Part shown: piece by piece, positions 40,886 through 51,150 of the stretch
How positions within the stretch are numbered: position 1 is the stretch's first letter
How the letters are laid out: every line of letters begins with the position of its first letter
Origin: Anaerolineae bacterium
Lineage (GTDB): Bacteria > Chloroflexota > Anaerolineae > Aggregatilineales > JAFGMM01
DNA length: 64,000 bases
Assembly (NCBI GenBank): GCA_027494055.1
Contig: JAOSJO010000025.1
Span: 267,262 to 331,261, forward strand
Direction: 5' to 3'
Made by a program: the position numbers and the translations under genes
The notes under the pieces: generated by a model
What the model was told of the DNA's origin: nothing
Seen by the model: only the letters and a program-made list of their open reading frames with translations
The model's database searches: none

Positions 40886-41802
40886 ATGAGCACAACGAAT
40901 CGCTTTGAAGTAACCTTCTGGGGCGTGCGCGGCGGCTACCCGGTCCCCGGCCCCGGCACGGTTCGCTATGGCGGCAACACCACCTGTCTGGAAGTCCGCG
41001 CCGGCGACCACCTGATCATCATCGACTCCGGCACCGGCATCGTGCCCCTGGGCCGGAAGCTCAGCGACGCGATGGCCGAGAACGACGACCGGCTCAACAT
41101 CCTGTTGCTTATCACCCACACGCACCACGATCACATTCAGGGATTCCCGTTCTTTGCGCCGGCCTACTCCGCCGGGACGACGCTCAACATCTTCGGCCCG
41201 AAGCTCTTTCCCAGCGACCTGGAAGAGGTGCTCCGGCGCTCGATGATGTCGCCGCGCTTCCCCGTCTCGCTGGACGAGCTGCCGTGCAACCGGCGCATCG
41301 GCATCATCCGCGACCGCGACATGATCATCCTGACCGAACCCGATGCGGTCCCCCAGGTCATCAACGTCCTCCGCGAAGAACCGTCCCTCCCCGGCGACAC
41401 GGTCCGCATCACCGCGCTGCGCAGCCTGACCTCTCACCCTGACGGCATCACCTTCTACCGCGTCGAGTACCAGGGCCGGGCGATGGTGTTCGCCAGCGAC
41501 ACCGAGGGCTACATCGGCGGCAACCAGCAACTGATCCGCTTCGCAAAAGGCGCGCACCTGCTGATCCACGACGCCGAGCTGACCGAGGAAGAGTACATGT
41601 CGCGGCAGGGGTGGGGCCACAGCACGTGGCAGATGGCGTGCGATGTCGGGCGGCAGGCCGGGGTCGAGCGGCTGGCGCTCACCCACCACAACGCCATGCA
41701 CGACGATGACGATCTCGATGCCATCGCGGAAGCCGCAGACGCGGCGATGCCGGGCGTCTTCCTGGCGCACGAGGGCAGACCATCGACCTGTGCGACGATT
41801 AG
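40886..41802 (+). CDS. Metallo-beta-lactamase-fold hydrolase (one indel)
   Basis: About 305 residues of the PhnP/RNase Z-like branch. It has the start FEVTFWGVRGGYPVPGPGTVRYGGNTTCLEV, the metal motif THTHHDH, and later SDTEGY, a conserved DAELTEEEY segment, GHSTW and LTHHN. These are the usual features of this one-carbon/phosphodiester hydrolase group; the substrate is unknown. A missing G in GAGGGC (near 41775) diverts the frame. With it restored the protein ends HEGQTIDLCDD at 41802. The start ATG has AAGGGG 5 bases before it. Confidence 0.82.
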
Positions 41803-41906
41803 CCCGATCCCCAGTCCCTCAAGAATCCTGAGCCATGCGACGCCGGGGGGCGCGCGCCGCCCGGTTTTGTGCTTGCAGGCCAGGGGGCTTGCGAGACCCA
41901 GCAAGG

Positions 41907-41977
41907 CAGGCTGCTATTTCCAGAGGACGCCACAAATGGATGAAATTGATGTGTAGGGGCGAACCGGCGGTTCGCCC
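41907..41977 (+). repeat. Shared motif plus palindromic repeat
   Basis: GGCTGCTATTTCCAGAGGA (41909-41927) recurs at 57130-57148 with one change. Thirty bases later stands GGGCGAACC/GGTTCGCCC with a GGC loop (41957-41977), a member of the dispersed palindrome family. Nothing coding lies between the hydrolase and the next gene. Confidence 0.6.
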
Positions 41978-42066
41978 TCTGCTTGAACTCCCCCGGAACG
42001 CGAAACGCACCCACGCGCCCTCCCCCGCGCTTGGATTCCTGCGCCTCTAGCGGTACGATTAGGCGC

Positions 42067-43517
42067 ATGGCATCGAAGCGCACTCTCGCCCTGGCGCTCG
42101 TTTCATTGCTGCTCGCCGGCGCAATCATGGCGTGCAGCACCGCCGACCTGGGCATCGGGCAGCGGCGCGAGGAACCTACCGCTGCCGTGACCGCGGCCTC
42201 CTTCGCGACCACCACACCAGGCGGCGTGATCTCGGTGTGGCTGGTGACGCCCCCGGCCTGGACCTGCCGCCCACCAGCCCGGTCGCGCAGCCCACCGCGC
42301 CGGGCGCGATCGTCGCGCCGGTGGGCACCGCCACCGCCGCCGCCGCGATCATCAACACCGCCACCGCGCAGGCCGCCGCGCCCGCGCAGCAACCCACCTA
42401 CCAGCCGGGCGAGTGTCCCGCGCCCGGCAACCCCGCGCCGCCCGCGCGCCCTGCCGCGTTCGTGCAGTACCCGCAGGTGATTGCGCAATACCTCAGCGCC
42501 GGCGGCGCGCCGACGCTGCTTGAGGCCACGCTGCGCTCGTGGGACGCCATCAACGACGCCGGCGGCCTGGTCAAGGTCGATACCGACATCACCGGCGACG
42601 GCGTGAACGAGGTCATCATCACCGTGCTCGATCCCACCCACGCCGACCGCCAGCCCCGGCCCGGCCAACTGCTGATCTTCGGCTGCGACAACCGGGGCTA
42701 CCGGCTGCTCTACGCCTCCACCGCTGACCCGGCAGTCAGCCTGCCGGTGTTCCTGCGCGTCGGCGACATGAACGGCGACGCGCGCGCTGAAGTCGTCTTC
42801 CAGACGCAGCGCTGCGACCAGCCCACCGTCTGCACCGGCGCGGCGCAGATTCTCAGTTGGGACGCCATCCTCGGCAGCTTCCAGCCGCTCAACGCCGGCC
42901 TGGTCAGCGCGCCGAACGCGCAGTTCAGCGTCGTGGATGTGGACGGCGACGGCATCCTTGAGCTGACCGTCACCGGCGGCGGCGCGACCGGCGCTGCGAC
43001 CGGCCCGACCCGGACGACCGCGCAAATCTGGGACTGGGACGGCCAGAGCTACCTGCTCGCCGTTGTCGAGACGGCGGCCCCGGTGTACCGCATCCACGCG
43101 CTGCACGATGGCGACGCCGCCCTCGCCGCCGGCAACTATCCCGACGCGCGCGCCGCCTACGAGCGCGTGCTGAACGACGAGGCGCTGCTGCCCTGGACGC
43201 TGCCCAACGAGCGCGCCTACCTCAACGCCTGCGCGCTCTACCGGCTCGTGCTGACCCACGCGCTCCGCCGCGACACCGGCCAGGCGCAGGCGGCGTTCGA
43301 CCGCCTGACGCAGCAGTACCCGCCGGGGACGCCGGGCGACGCCTTCACCACCATCGCGCTCGCCTTCTGGAACGATTACGCCAGTAGCCGCAACGCCGGC
43401 AGCGCGTGCGCCCAGGCGCGGAACGCCGCCGCCACCCGCCCCGACGCGCTTTCCATCCTCAACAGCTACGGGACCGCAAACCGGCAGTACAGCGTGACCG
43501 ACCTGTGCCCGTATTAG
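42067..43517 (+). CDS. Lipoprotein with FG-GAP/VCBS-type repeats and a TPR-like tail (one indel)
   Basis: About 483 residues joined near 42250. A signal peptide with lipobox IMAC precedes a low-complexity Pro/Ala/Thr linker. The core shows three Ca-binding-type loops, DITGDGVNEV, DMNGDARAEV and DVDGDGILEL, spaced as in FG-GAP beta-propeller blades, with matching LLIFGCDNRGY and AQIWDWDGQSY strands. The C-terminal 140 residues are helical with a TPR-like repeat (DAALAAGNYPDARAAYERVL). Likely a surface-exposed binding protein; ligand unknown. It precedes ccmC by 190 bases. Confidence 0.75.
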
Positions 43518-43706
43518 GTTCGGTGGGTCCGTGCGGCTGCGTCCGCGCCGGCGCTGCTGCGGACACCCTGAAAATGAGACAAAAATGGGGCAATTTCTCA
43601 TGCGCGGGGCGCGCCCAACGGGTAGAATTCGCGAGTGGGCAACGCGCGTTGTTCGCATTTCTTGCAGTACTGCGGCCAGAACGTTGAGTCTTCACCGAGG
43701 TCTCGT

Positions 43707-44435
43707 ATGAACGCTGTCACTTCACCGACGCCGCGCGGGCTGACCATCCTGACCGTCGTCAGCCTCGTGCTCATTGTCGCCGCGCTGGGGCTGGTGTTCC
43801 TTTACGCGCCTATGGAAGCCTCGATGGGCCAGGTGCAGCGCGTTTTCTACTTCCACCTCGGCGCCTTCATGGGCGCGACGGCGGCATTCCTCGGCACGGT
43901 CGTCGCGGGCGTCGCCTACCTGCGCACCCGCAACCGCAAGTGGGACGCTATCGGCGCTGGCTCGGTCGAGATCGGGCTGGCGTTCAGCGCCATCACTATC
44001 CTGTCCGGCCCGGTCTGGGCGTCGCTCGCGTGGAACGCGCTCTGGGCTTGGGACCCGCGCCTGACGATGGTCACGATCATGTGGCTGGTCTACGCCGCCT
44101 ACCTGATGCTGCGGCGCAGCATCGAAGACCCCGACCGCCGCGCGCGCTTCAGCGCGGTGTACGGCATCGTCGCGTTTCTGAGCGTCATCGGCACGTTCGC
44201 CATCCCGCGCATTCTCACCTCCATCACGAACCCGCACCCCACCGTCATCGGTCCCGGCTCGGAGAGCGGCGCGGGCACGGGGAGCTTCGCCATGACCCAG
44301 CCGATGTCCATGACGCTGATGTTCACCGGCTTCAGCTTCGTCGTGCTGTATTTCACGCTGCTGTGGTATCGCGTGCGGCTGGAGAACCTGGCTGAGCGCG
44401 TCGCCGCCCTGAAGATGCATATCCTCTCACGCTGA
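43707..44435 (+). CDS. ccmC: Heme export/cytochrome c maturation protein CcmC
   Basis: A 242-residue protein with six membrane helices and the tryptophan-rich motif WAWDPRLT (near 114-121), which binds heme in the CcmC family. CcmC presents heme to CcmE on the outer face of the membrane during system I cytochrome c maturation. Conserved loop histidines are seen in YFHLGAF and NPHPT. CGAGG precedes the ATG. The next gene starts 14 bases downstream and carries a CcmD-like tail, supporting the call. No other ccm genes are in the window. Confidence 0.9.
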   Translation: MNAVTSPTPRGLTILTVVSLVLIVAALGLVFLYAPMEASMGQVQRVFYFHLGAFMGATAAFLGTVVAGVAYLRTRNRKWDAIGAGSVEIGLAFSAITILSGPVWASLAWNALWAWDPRLTMVTIMWLVYAAYLMLRRSIEDPDRRARFSAVYGIVAFLSVIGTFAIPRILTSITNPHPTVIGPGSESGAGTGSFAMTQPMSMTLMFTGFSFVVLYFTLLWYRVRLENLAERVAALKMHILSR

Positions 44436-44449
44436 GAACGGCTGGACCA

Positions 44450-45010
44450 TGCGCAACTTCCGCCATTTCACCCGGCTTGCTTTCTCCCTGCTGTTCGCGC
44501 TGGCGCTCGTCGCCTGTTCGGGCGCGGACATCCCGCCAGAGGATGAAGACACAACGCCCGCCGGCGAGGGCTTCCAGGCCAGCGCCGGCCCCAACATCGC
44601 GGTCGTCGCCGGGGAGCCAATCACGCTCCGCGCCGCGGCGTCGGGCGGCGAGCTTGCGGGCTGCACCTGGACCATCACCGTCCCGGCGGCGCGCTTCGCC
44701 GAGGAGGACGCCGGCCGCGTGGTCGGCGAGGGAATGCGAACTCACCCTCCCCGCCGATTTCACCGTCGAGCGCACCGGCCTGTGGACCATCGAACTCACC
44801 GCCGAGAGCGAGGCGGGCGAGACCGCGACGGACCCGATCGACCTCCGCGTCACGCCGGATACCGTCGATCTCTTGATCCTGGGGTACGCGCTGATCTTCG
44901 CCATCGGCATTGGCTTCATCGCCACGCTGGCGTGGCGGGCGCGGGGCCTGCGGCGCGAGGCGCGAACCCTCGCCGCATTGATTGACGAAGAAGAACGCGA
45001 GCGCGCCTAG
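44450..45010 (+). CDS. Lipoprotein fused to a CcmD-like C-terminal helix (one indel)
   Basis: About 186 residues joined near 44737. A signal peptide with lipobox LVACS is followed by an Ig-like beta domain (ITLRAAASGGELAGCTWTITVP, CELTLPADFTVERTGLWTIEL). The last 50 residues are a membrane helix and charged tail (LLILGYALIFAIGIGFIATLAWRARGLRREARTLAALIDEEE) that closely resembles CcmD, the small CcmC partner. Its place right after ccmC supports this. If correct, this is CcmD with an added extracytoplasmic lipoprotein domain. CcmD itself is normally only 50-70 residues. Confidence 0.68.
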   Translation, partial: CATSAISPGLLSPCCSRWRSSPVRARTSRQRMKTQRPPARASRPAPAPTSRSSPGSQSRSAPRRRAASLRAAPGPSPSRRRASPRRTPAAWSARECELTLPADFTVERTGLWTIELTAESEAGETATDPIDLRVTPDTVDLLILGYALIFAIGIGFIATLAWRARGLRREARTLAALIDEEERERA

Positions 45011-45237
45011 CGCCCGCGCTTGAGGGCACGGCGCGCGCCTGCGGTTGCGTCAGGCGCGCGCTTTTGATTCCGCCATCGACACCGCTCCCGCGAAACGTGA
45101 TACAATGAGGGTGCTCGCGCCCTCCCATTACGGCGGCGCATGTCTTGCGTCGATACAACGCACCGCTTATGTCGTTCATACGCCGCTTTCTTACCCTGGC
45201 ATTTGCATTCTGTGCGGATCTCAGCAGGAGATGAAAG

Positions 45238-45459
45238 ATGGATCTCGCCAAGTTTCTGGCAAGCACCAACGGGCGCATCGCGCGCATCGTCGTCGGCGTG
45301 GTGGTGATCGCGCTTGGCCTGTTCGGCCTACAGGACGCCGCGCGCATCGTCGTCGTCATCATCGGCGCGATCCCGCTGGCGGTCGGCGCGTTCGATGTGT
45401 GCCTGATCGCGCCGCTCTTTGGGCTGCCATTCACCGGCAAAGAAATCCGCGCGAAGTAA
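45238..45459 (+). CDS. DUF2892-type small membrane protein
   Basis: A 73-residue protein with two membrane helices (ARIVVGVVVIALGLFGL and IVVVIIGAIPLAVGAFDVCLIAPLFGLPF). The N-terminal NGRIARIVVG and the C-terminal CLIAPLFG motif identify the DUF2892 family (as in the membrane part of YgaP). Function unknown; members are often linked to rhodanese-type sulfur metabolism. AGGAG lies 7 bases before the ATG. It is separate from dapF, which starts 88 bases later. Confidence 0.8.
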   Translation: MDLAKFLASTNGRIARIVVGVVVIALGLFGLQDAARIVVVIIGAIPLAVGAFDVCLIAPLFGLPFTGKEIRAK

Positions 45460-45546
45460 CGGCGCGCCGGGCGCGGCGCAGCCCTCAACCGGCGCGGGCA
45501 GGCTCGCTGGCACGTGCCGGCAAATACGGCGCATAAAGGTTAGGTC

Positions 45547-46389
45547 ATGCAGTTCGCCAAGCTCGAAGGGCTGCGCAATGACTTCATCGTCACGCACGAC
45601 CTGAGCGAGGCCGACATCGCGTCGCTGAAGCGGCTCGCCCCTCAGCTCTGCGACCGGCGGCGCGGCATCGGCGCGGACTCAATCCTGGCCGTGCTGCCGC
45701 CGGCAGCGGGCGAGGCTGACTTCGTGATGCGCACCATCAACGCGGATGGCAGCGAGGCGGAGATGTGCGGCAACGGCATCCGCTGCGTGGCCGTCTACGC
45801 CAACCGCGTGGGGCTGACAGACAGGGCGACGCTCACGGTCGAGACGCCCGCCGGGCTGATTCGGACGTGGCGCACCGGCGACCAGGTGCGCGTCGATATG
45901 GGCGCGCCGGTGCTGGACGCCGCGCGGATACCGACCACGCAGCCCGGCGGGCGCGTGGTGATGGCACCGCTCGTGGTTGACGGCCAGACCTTCGCCGTGA
46001 CGGCGGTTTCGATGGGCAACCCGCACGCCGTGATCTACCGCGACGACCTGACCGACGCCCTCGTGCGCGGCTACGGCCCGAAGCTCGAACGGCACCCGTT
46101 CTTCCCCAACCGGACCAACGTCGAATTCATCAATGTGATGTCCGACACCGAGATACAGATGCGCGTCTGGGAGCGCGGCTGCGGCGAGACCGCCGCCTGT
46201 GGCACCGGCGCGTGCGCGAGCGTCGTGGCGGGCATCCTGAACGGGAAGCACGGCCCCCGCGTGATGGTCCACCTCACGGGCGGCGATTTGCTGGTCGAGT
46301 GGGACGGCGACCCGGCGCACGCCGTCTTCATGACCGGGCCGGCGCGGTGGGTGTTCGAAGGCGCGGTTGACCTGAGCGCGTTCGACTGA
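45547..46389 (+). CDS. dapF: Diaminopimelate epimerase
   Basis: A 280-residue DapF, which converts LL- to meso-diaminopimelate for lysine and peptidoglycan synthesis. It has both halves of the epimerase fold with the active-site cysteines Cys73 (EMCGNGIRC) and Cys218 (ETAACGTGACAS), the second within the family signature. The start ATG is preceded by AAAGG at a good distance. Intact, with no frame breaks. The DUF2892 gene upstream is on the same strand. Confidence 0.95.
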   Translation: MQFAKLEGLRNDFIVTHDLSEADIASLKRLAPQLCDRRRGIGADSILAVLPPAAGEADFVMRTINADGSEAEMCGNGIRCVAVYANRVGLTDRATLTVETPAGLIRTWRTGDQVRVDMGAPVLDAARIPTTQPGGRVVMAPLVVDGQTFAVTAVSMGNPHAVIYRDDLTDALVRGYGPKLERHPFFPNRTNVEFINVMSDTEIQMRVWERGCGETAACGTGACASVVAGILNGKHGPRVMVHLTGGDLLVEWDGDPAHAVFMTGPARWVFEGAVDLSAFD

Positions 46390-46465
46390 GGCCGCCGGGC
46401 GCGCCGCGCCACCGGCTGTCCGCCTCTGACTTTCATAAGAACTTCGTCGGTTCCGGCGAGAGGGG

Positions 46466-46495
46466 TTGACACGGCTGGTCTTTTTGTCATATGCT
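46466..46495 (+). promoter_or_regulatory. Sigma-70-type promoter before the small gene at 46577
   Basis: A perfect TTGACA (46466-46471), an 18-base spacer and TATGCT (46490-46495). A TATAAT at 46511-46516 is a second -10 candidate without a good -35. It is the probable entry point for transcription of 46577 and perhaps the thrS genes. Confidence 0.6.
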
Positions 46496-46576
46496 TTAGG
46501 TCGTAATTACTATAATCTGCAATAGCATAAATGGCCGCCTTTGCGGTTGACTTAAGCAGGGACTTTGAAGGATAGA

Positions 46577-46918
46577 ATGATGCTCGCTATGCTGGATGTA
46601 AAGCGCGTGTGGATTGAAAAACAATACGAGCCGGGTTTCAACCCCGAAACCGATAGCGCCGACGTGTGGGTTGAGACGGACGATGGGCGATTGTGGTCAG
46701 CGCTGTTCGTGACCATACCCTACATTCAGGAGCAAATGCGGCTCAGCAAGGAACACGCCGCCTTAAGCTGCATGTTGCCGGTCGGGTATGCCACGCTCGA
46801 CACGCCGCATGTCGTCGTCGAGGACTTGCGGCTTGAAACCATCGAGGATACCATCGATTGCCTGCTCGAACGCGAGATTTTCGGGTCGGTGTTCATGCCC
46901 TGCCCCAACGAGTGAGGG
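46577..46918 (+). CDS. Small acidic protein of unknown function
   Basis: A 112-residue soluble protein starting MMLAMLDVKRVWIEKQYEPGF. GAAGGA lies about 5 bases before the ATG. There are no membrane segments or known motifs. Notable strings are DVWVETDDGRLWSALFVTIPYI and EDLRLETIEDTIDCLLER. It is placed directly before the thrS leader, with a good promoter before it. No family recognised. Codon use looks like that of a real gene. Confidence 0.65.
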
Positions 46919-46963
46919 GCCGGCCATGCGGCGCTTCAGCGATCTTTCACCGAGGAGATGACC

Positions 46964-47011
46964 ATGACCGATGACACGACCGGCACGACTACTGGGCGGC
47001 GCGGACGGTAG
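46964..47011 (+). promoter_or_regulatory. Candidate threonine-rich leader peptide of the thrS genes
   Basis: ATG 46964 with GAGGAG 6 bases upstream opens a 15-codon frame, MTDDTTGTTTGRRGR, ending at TAG 47011. Six of 15 codons are Thr (ACC, ACG, ACC, ACG, ACT, ACT), five of them within residues 5-10. The last codons are in the left arm of a hairpin. This is the arrangement of an attenuator leader, as in the E. coli thr operon, but it could also be chance. It lies 394 bases before thrS1. Confidence 0.45.
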
Positions 47012-47063
47012 GGACACCCTGCGGTGTCCCTCTGCCGGCCGCGCCGCATATCTGGCAGAGGGG
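46996..47063 (+). promoter_or_regulatory. Two mutually exclusive hairpins in the thrS leader
   Basis: AGGGACACC (47010-47018) pairs with GGTGTCCCT (47023-47031), and an outer GGCGCGG/CCGCGCC extends the stem. CCCTCTGCC (47028-47036) can instead pair with GGCAGAGGG (47054-47062). The right arm of the first and the left arm of the second overlap by 4 bases, so only one fully forms. The Thr-rich frame stops at the base of the first. The palindrome also resembles the dispersed repeat family, so a repeat origin is possible. Confidence 0.4.
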
Positions 47064-47129
47064 CAGCCCAGGCTGTCTCTGCTGCGCGCGTCGTTGAGAC
47101 ATCTATACCCGCACCTCAGGAGGCAGCCT

Positions 47130-47186
47130 ATGTCACCGGATTATCCCACCCTTCCCCAACCGGGTTTCGCACGCACGACCTGCTGA
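47130..47186 (+). promoter_or_regulatory. Second short upstream reading frame in the thrS leader
   Basis: ATG 47130 with AGGAGG 6 bases upstream, an ideal SD, opens an 18-codon frame, MSPDYPTLPQPGFARTTC, ending at TGA 47186. It is either a leader frame or the start of a small gene broken by an indel. The next frame stays open to 47332, but its text looks random. Confidence 0.3.
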
Positions 47187-47357
47187 CATACTGGCCGCCC
47201 CAGGCGCGAAGCGAGGCTCACGCCGCGCGCTCGCGGGCGGGCGTTGTGCTGGCCTGTCGCTGCGCCTTGCCCGGCTATGGGAGGCAGCGCCCCGACGGTC
47301 AACGGCCCGCGCGGTACGGCGATTGCGTTTGACAATCAGACACTGGAGACATCACAC

Positions 47358-49141
47358 ATGGAACACGCTGAAGATAAACTATACCGGATCCGGCACTCGG
47401 CGGCGCACGTGATGGCGCAGGCGGTGCTGGAGATGTTCCCCGGCGGCAAGGTCGCCATCGGCCCGCCCATCGAGGACGGCTTCTACTACGACTTTGACCT
47501 CCCCCGCTCCCTCACCCTCGACGACCTGGCGCAGATCGAGCAGCGGATGCGCGCCATCATCCGCGAGGACCATCCCTTCGTGCGCCGCGTCGTGAGCGCC
47601 CAGGAGGCGCGCCAGCTCTTCGCCGACCAGCCCTACAAGCTGGAGCTGATCGACGGCCTGGAGCAGGGCGGGCTGGACGAGTACGGCGAGCGGACCAGCG
47701 AGGAGAGTGGTCATCTCGACGTACCGGCATGACGCCTTCGAGGACCTGTGCCGGGGGCCGCACGTCGAACGGACGGGGGAGTTGAACCCGGACGCGGTGA
47801 AGCTGCTGAACGTGGCGGGGGCGTACTGGCGCGGCGACGAGAACCGCCCGATGCTCCAGCGCATCTACGGCACCGCCTGGAAGACCGCGGACGAACTCGA
47901 AGCGCACCTCTGGAAGCTGGAAGAAGCGAAGAAGCGCGACCACCGCCGGCTGGGCCGCGAGCTTGACCTGTTCAGCATGAACGAGGAGGTCGGCGCCGGC
48001 CTCGTGCTCTGGCACCCCAAGGGCGGCACGGTGCGCCGGGTCACCGAGACCTATTGGGAGGAAGCGCACGAGCAGGGCGGGTACAGCTTCGTGTACTCGC
48101 CGCACATCGGCAAGGCGCAGCTCTGGGAGACAAGCGGCCATCTGGACTTCTACGCCGAGTCGATGTACTCGCCGCTGGACATCGAAGGGCAGCAATATTA
48201 CCTCAAGCCGATGAACTGCCCGTTCCACGTGCACATCTACGCGAGCCAGACGCGCTCGTACCGCGACCTCCCGCTCCGCTACGCCGAGAAGGGCACGGTG
48301 TACCGCTACGAGCGCAGCGGCACGCTGCACGGGCTGTTGCGCGTGCGCGGCTTCACGCAGGACGACGCGCACCACTTCTGCCGGCCCGACCAGATGCCGG
48401 ACGAAATCGACTTCGTGCTGAACTTCTGCCTGGATATGCTGCGCGCGTTTGGCCTGCGCGACTTCCACGCCTACCTCAGCACCATGCCGGAGAAGGCGGT
48501 CGGCGCGCCGGACGCCTGGCGCGCTGCCGAGGCCGCGCTTGAGGCGTCGCTGAAGCGGTCGGGCCTGCCCTACGCGGTCGATGCCGGCGGGGGCGCGTTC
48601 TACGGCCCGAAGATCGACCTCAAGGTCAGGGACGCGCTCGACCGCGAGTGGCAGCTTTCGACGATCCAGTTCGACTTCAACCTGCCGGAGCGCTTTCGAC
48701 ATCACGTACATGGGCGAGGACGGCCAGGAACACCGGCCCTACATGGTGCACCGGGCGCTGCTGGGCAGCATGGAGCGCTTCTTTGGGATGCTCATCGAAC
48801 ACTACGCCGGCGCGTTCCCGGTGTGGCTCGCGCCGGTGCAGGCGGTCATCATCCCCATCGCCGACCGCCACCACGACTACGCCTGCCGCGTCGCCGCGCA
48901 GCTCAAGGTCGCCGGCGTGCGCGCCGAGGTGGACCTCTCCAGCGACCGCATGGGCGCAAAGATCCGCGCCGCGCAGTTGCAGAAGGTCCCCTACATGCTC
49001 GTCATCGGCGACCGCGAGATGGAAGCCGAGGCGGTGGCGGTGCGCCTGCGCACTGGCGAGGACCTGGGCGCGAAGCCGGTCGGCGAGTTCGCGGCCCTGG
49101 CGCGGGCGGTGATCGACAACAAGGCGATTGAACTGGTATAG
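47358..49141 (+). CDS. thrS: Threonyl-tRNA synthetase 1, lacking the TGS domain (two indels)
   Basis: About 593 residues with one extra base near 47704 and one extra T near 48693; both are revealed by comparison with thrS2. It lacks the N-terminal TGS domain of typical ThrRS and begins with the editing domain ([30 protein letters not shown]). The class II core has the zinc ligands in MNCP, in DDAH and in MVHRA. The C-terminal anticodon-binding domain is complete. The core is strongly diverged from thrS2, for instance [17 protein letters not shown] against MNCPHHIEIYRSEMRSY, whereas both ends are almost identical in DNA. The start has CTGGAGA 8 bases before the ATG. Confidence 0.88.
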
Positions 49142-49155
49142 TATGACTTACCCGA

Positions 49156-49178
49156 TTGCCCCTGTGGTAGAGGGGCAA
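49156..49178 (+). promoter_or_regulatory. Candidate anticodon-arm mimic operator of thrS2
   Basis: TTGCCCCT and AGGGGCAA form a perfect 8-bp stem closing a 7-base loop, GTGGTAG. Aligned to an anticodon loop (positions 32-38) this is G32, U33, anticodon GGU, A37, G38; GGU is a threonine anticodon. The stem ends 10 bases before the SD GAGGAG (49189-49194) and 26 bases before the ATG of thrS2. In E. coli, ThrRS binds such a mimic in the thrS leader and blocks ribosome entry. It may also be a simple intergenic hairpin. Confidence 0.5.
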
Positions 49179-49204
49179 GGGTTCACCTGAGGAGATCTTT
49201 CATC

Positions 49205-50998
<1,794 letters not shown>

Positions 50999-51031
50999 CG
51001 CGGCCCTCACAACCCCGGATCGACGTGAATC

Positions 51032-51060
51032 GCCGGGGCGGACTCACAATCCGCCCCGGC
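51032..51060 (+). terminator. Terminator of the thrS operon
   Basis: Perfect 11-base arms GCCGGGGCGGA and TCCGCCCCGGC with loop CTCACAA, 34 bases after the thrS2 stop. It is followed by TGCGTTTGGG, a weak T run. Confidence 0.65.
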
Positions 51061-51150
51061 TGCGTTTGGGCGGAGTCGCTGCGCGCAAACCGCGCGGGTC
51101 TGGTATCATCTATCGCGCGGTGACGAACACACCATCGCAGGGAGCGAACT

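Larger units (their letters stand above)
46919..47357. other. 440-bp leader region of the thrS genes
   Basis: No full-size gene. It contains the Thr-rich frame, the paired hairpins, the second short frame, and a TTTGACAATC run at 47327-47336 that resembles a -35 but is too close to the start. No T-box motif (AGGGTGGNACCGCG) is seen. Confidence 0.6.

Noticed and set aside
46964-47187. A T-box riboswitch upstream of thrS1
   Set aside because: No AGGGTGGNACCGCG-like T-box sequence or specifier stem could be found, so the leader-peptide and hairpin reading is preferred.
47130-47332. A full gene starting at the AGGAGG-preceded ATG and continuing in the next frame
   Set aside because: The continued text is Arg/Ala-rich and shows no family character, so only the short frame is reported.
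49150-49190. A tRNA or tRNA fragment between the thrS genes (GTGGTAGAG and GGGTTCACC resemble D-arm and T-arm text)
   Set aside because: The span is far too short for a tRNA, with no acceptor stem or second and third arms. The hairpin fits an anticodon-arm mimic better.
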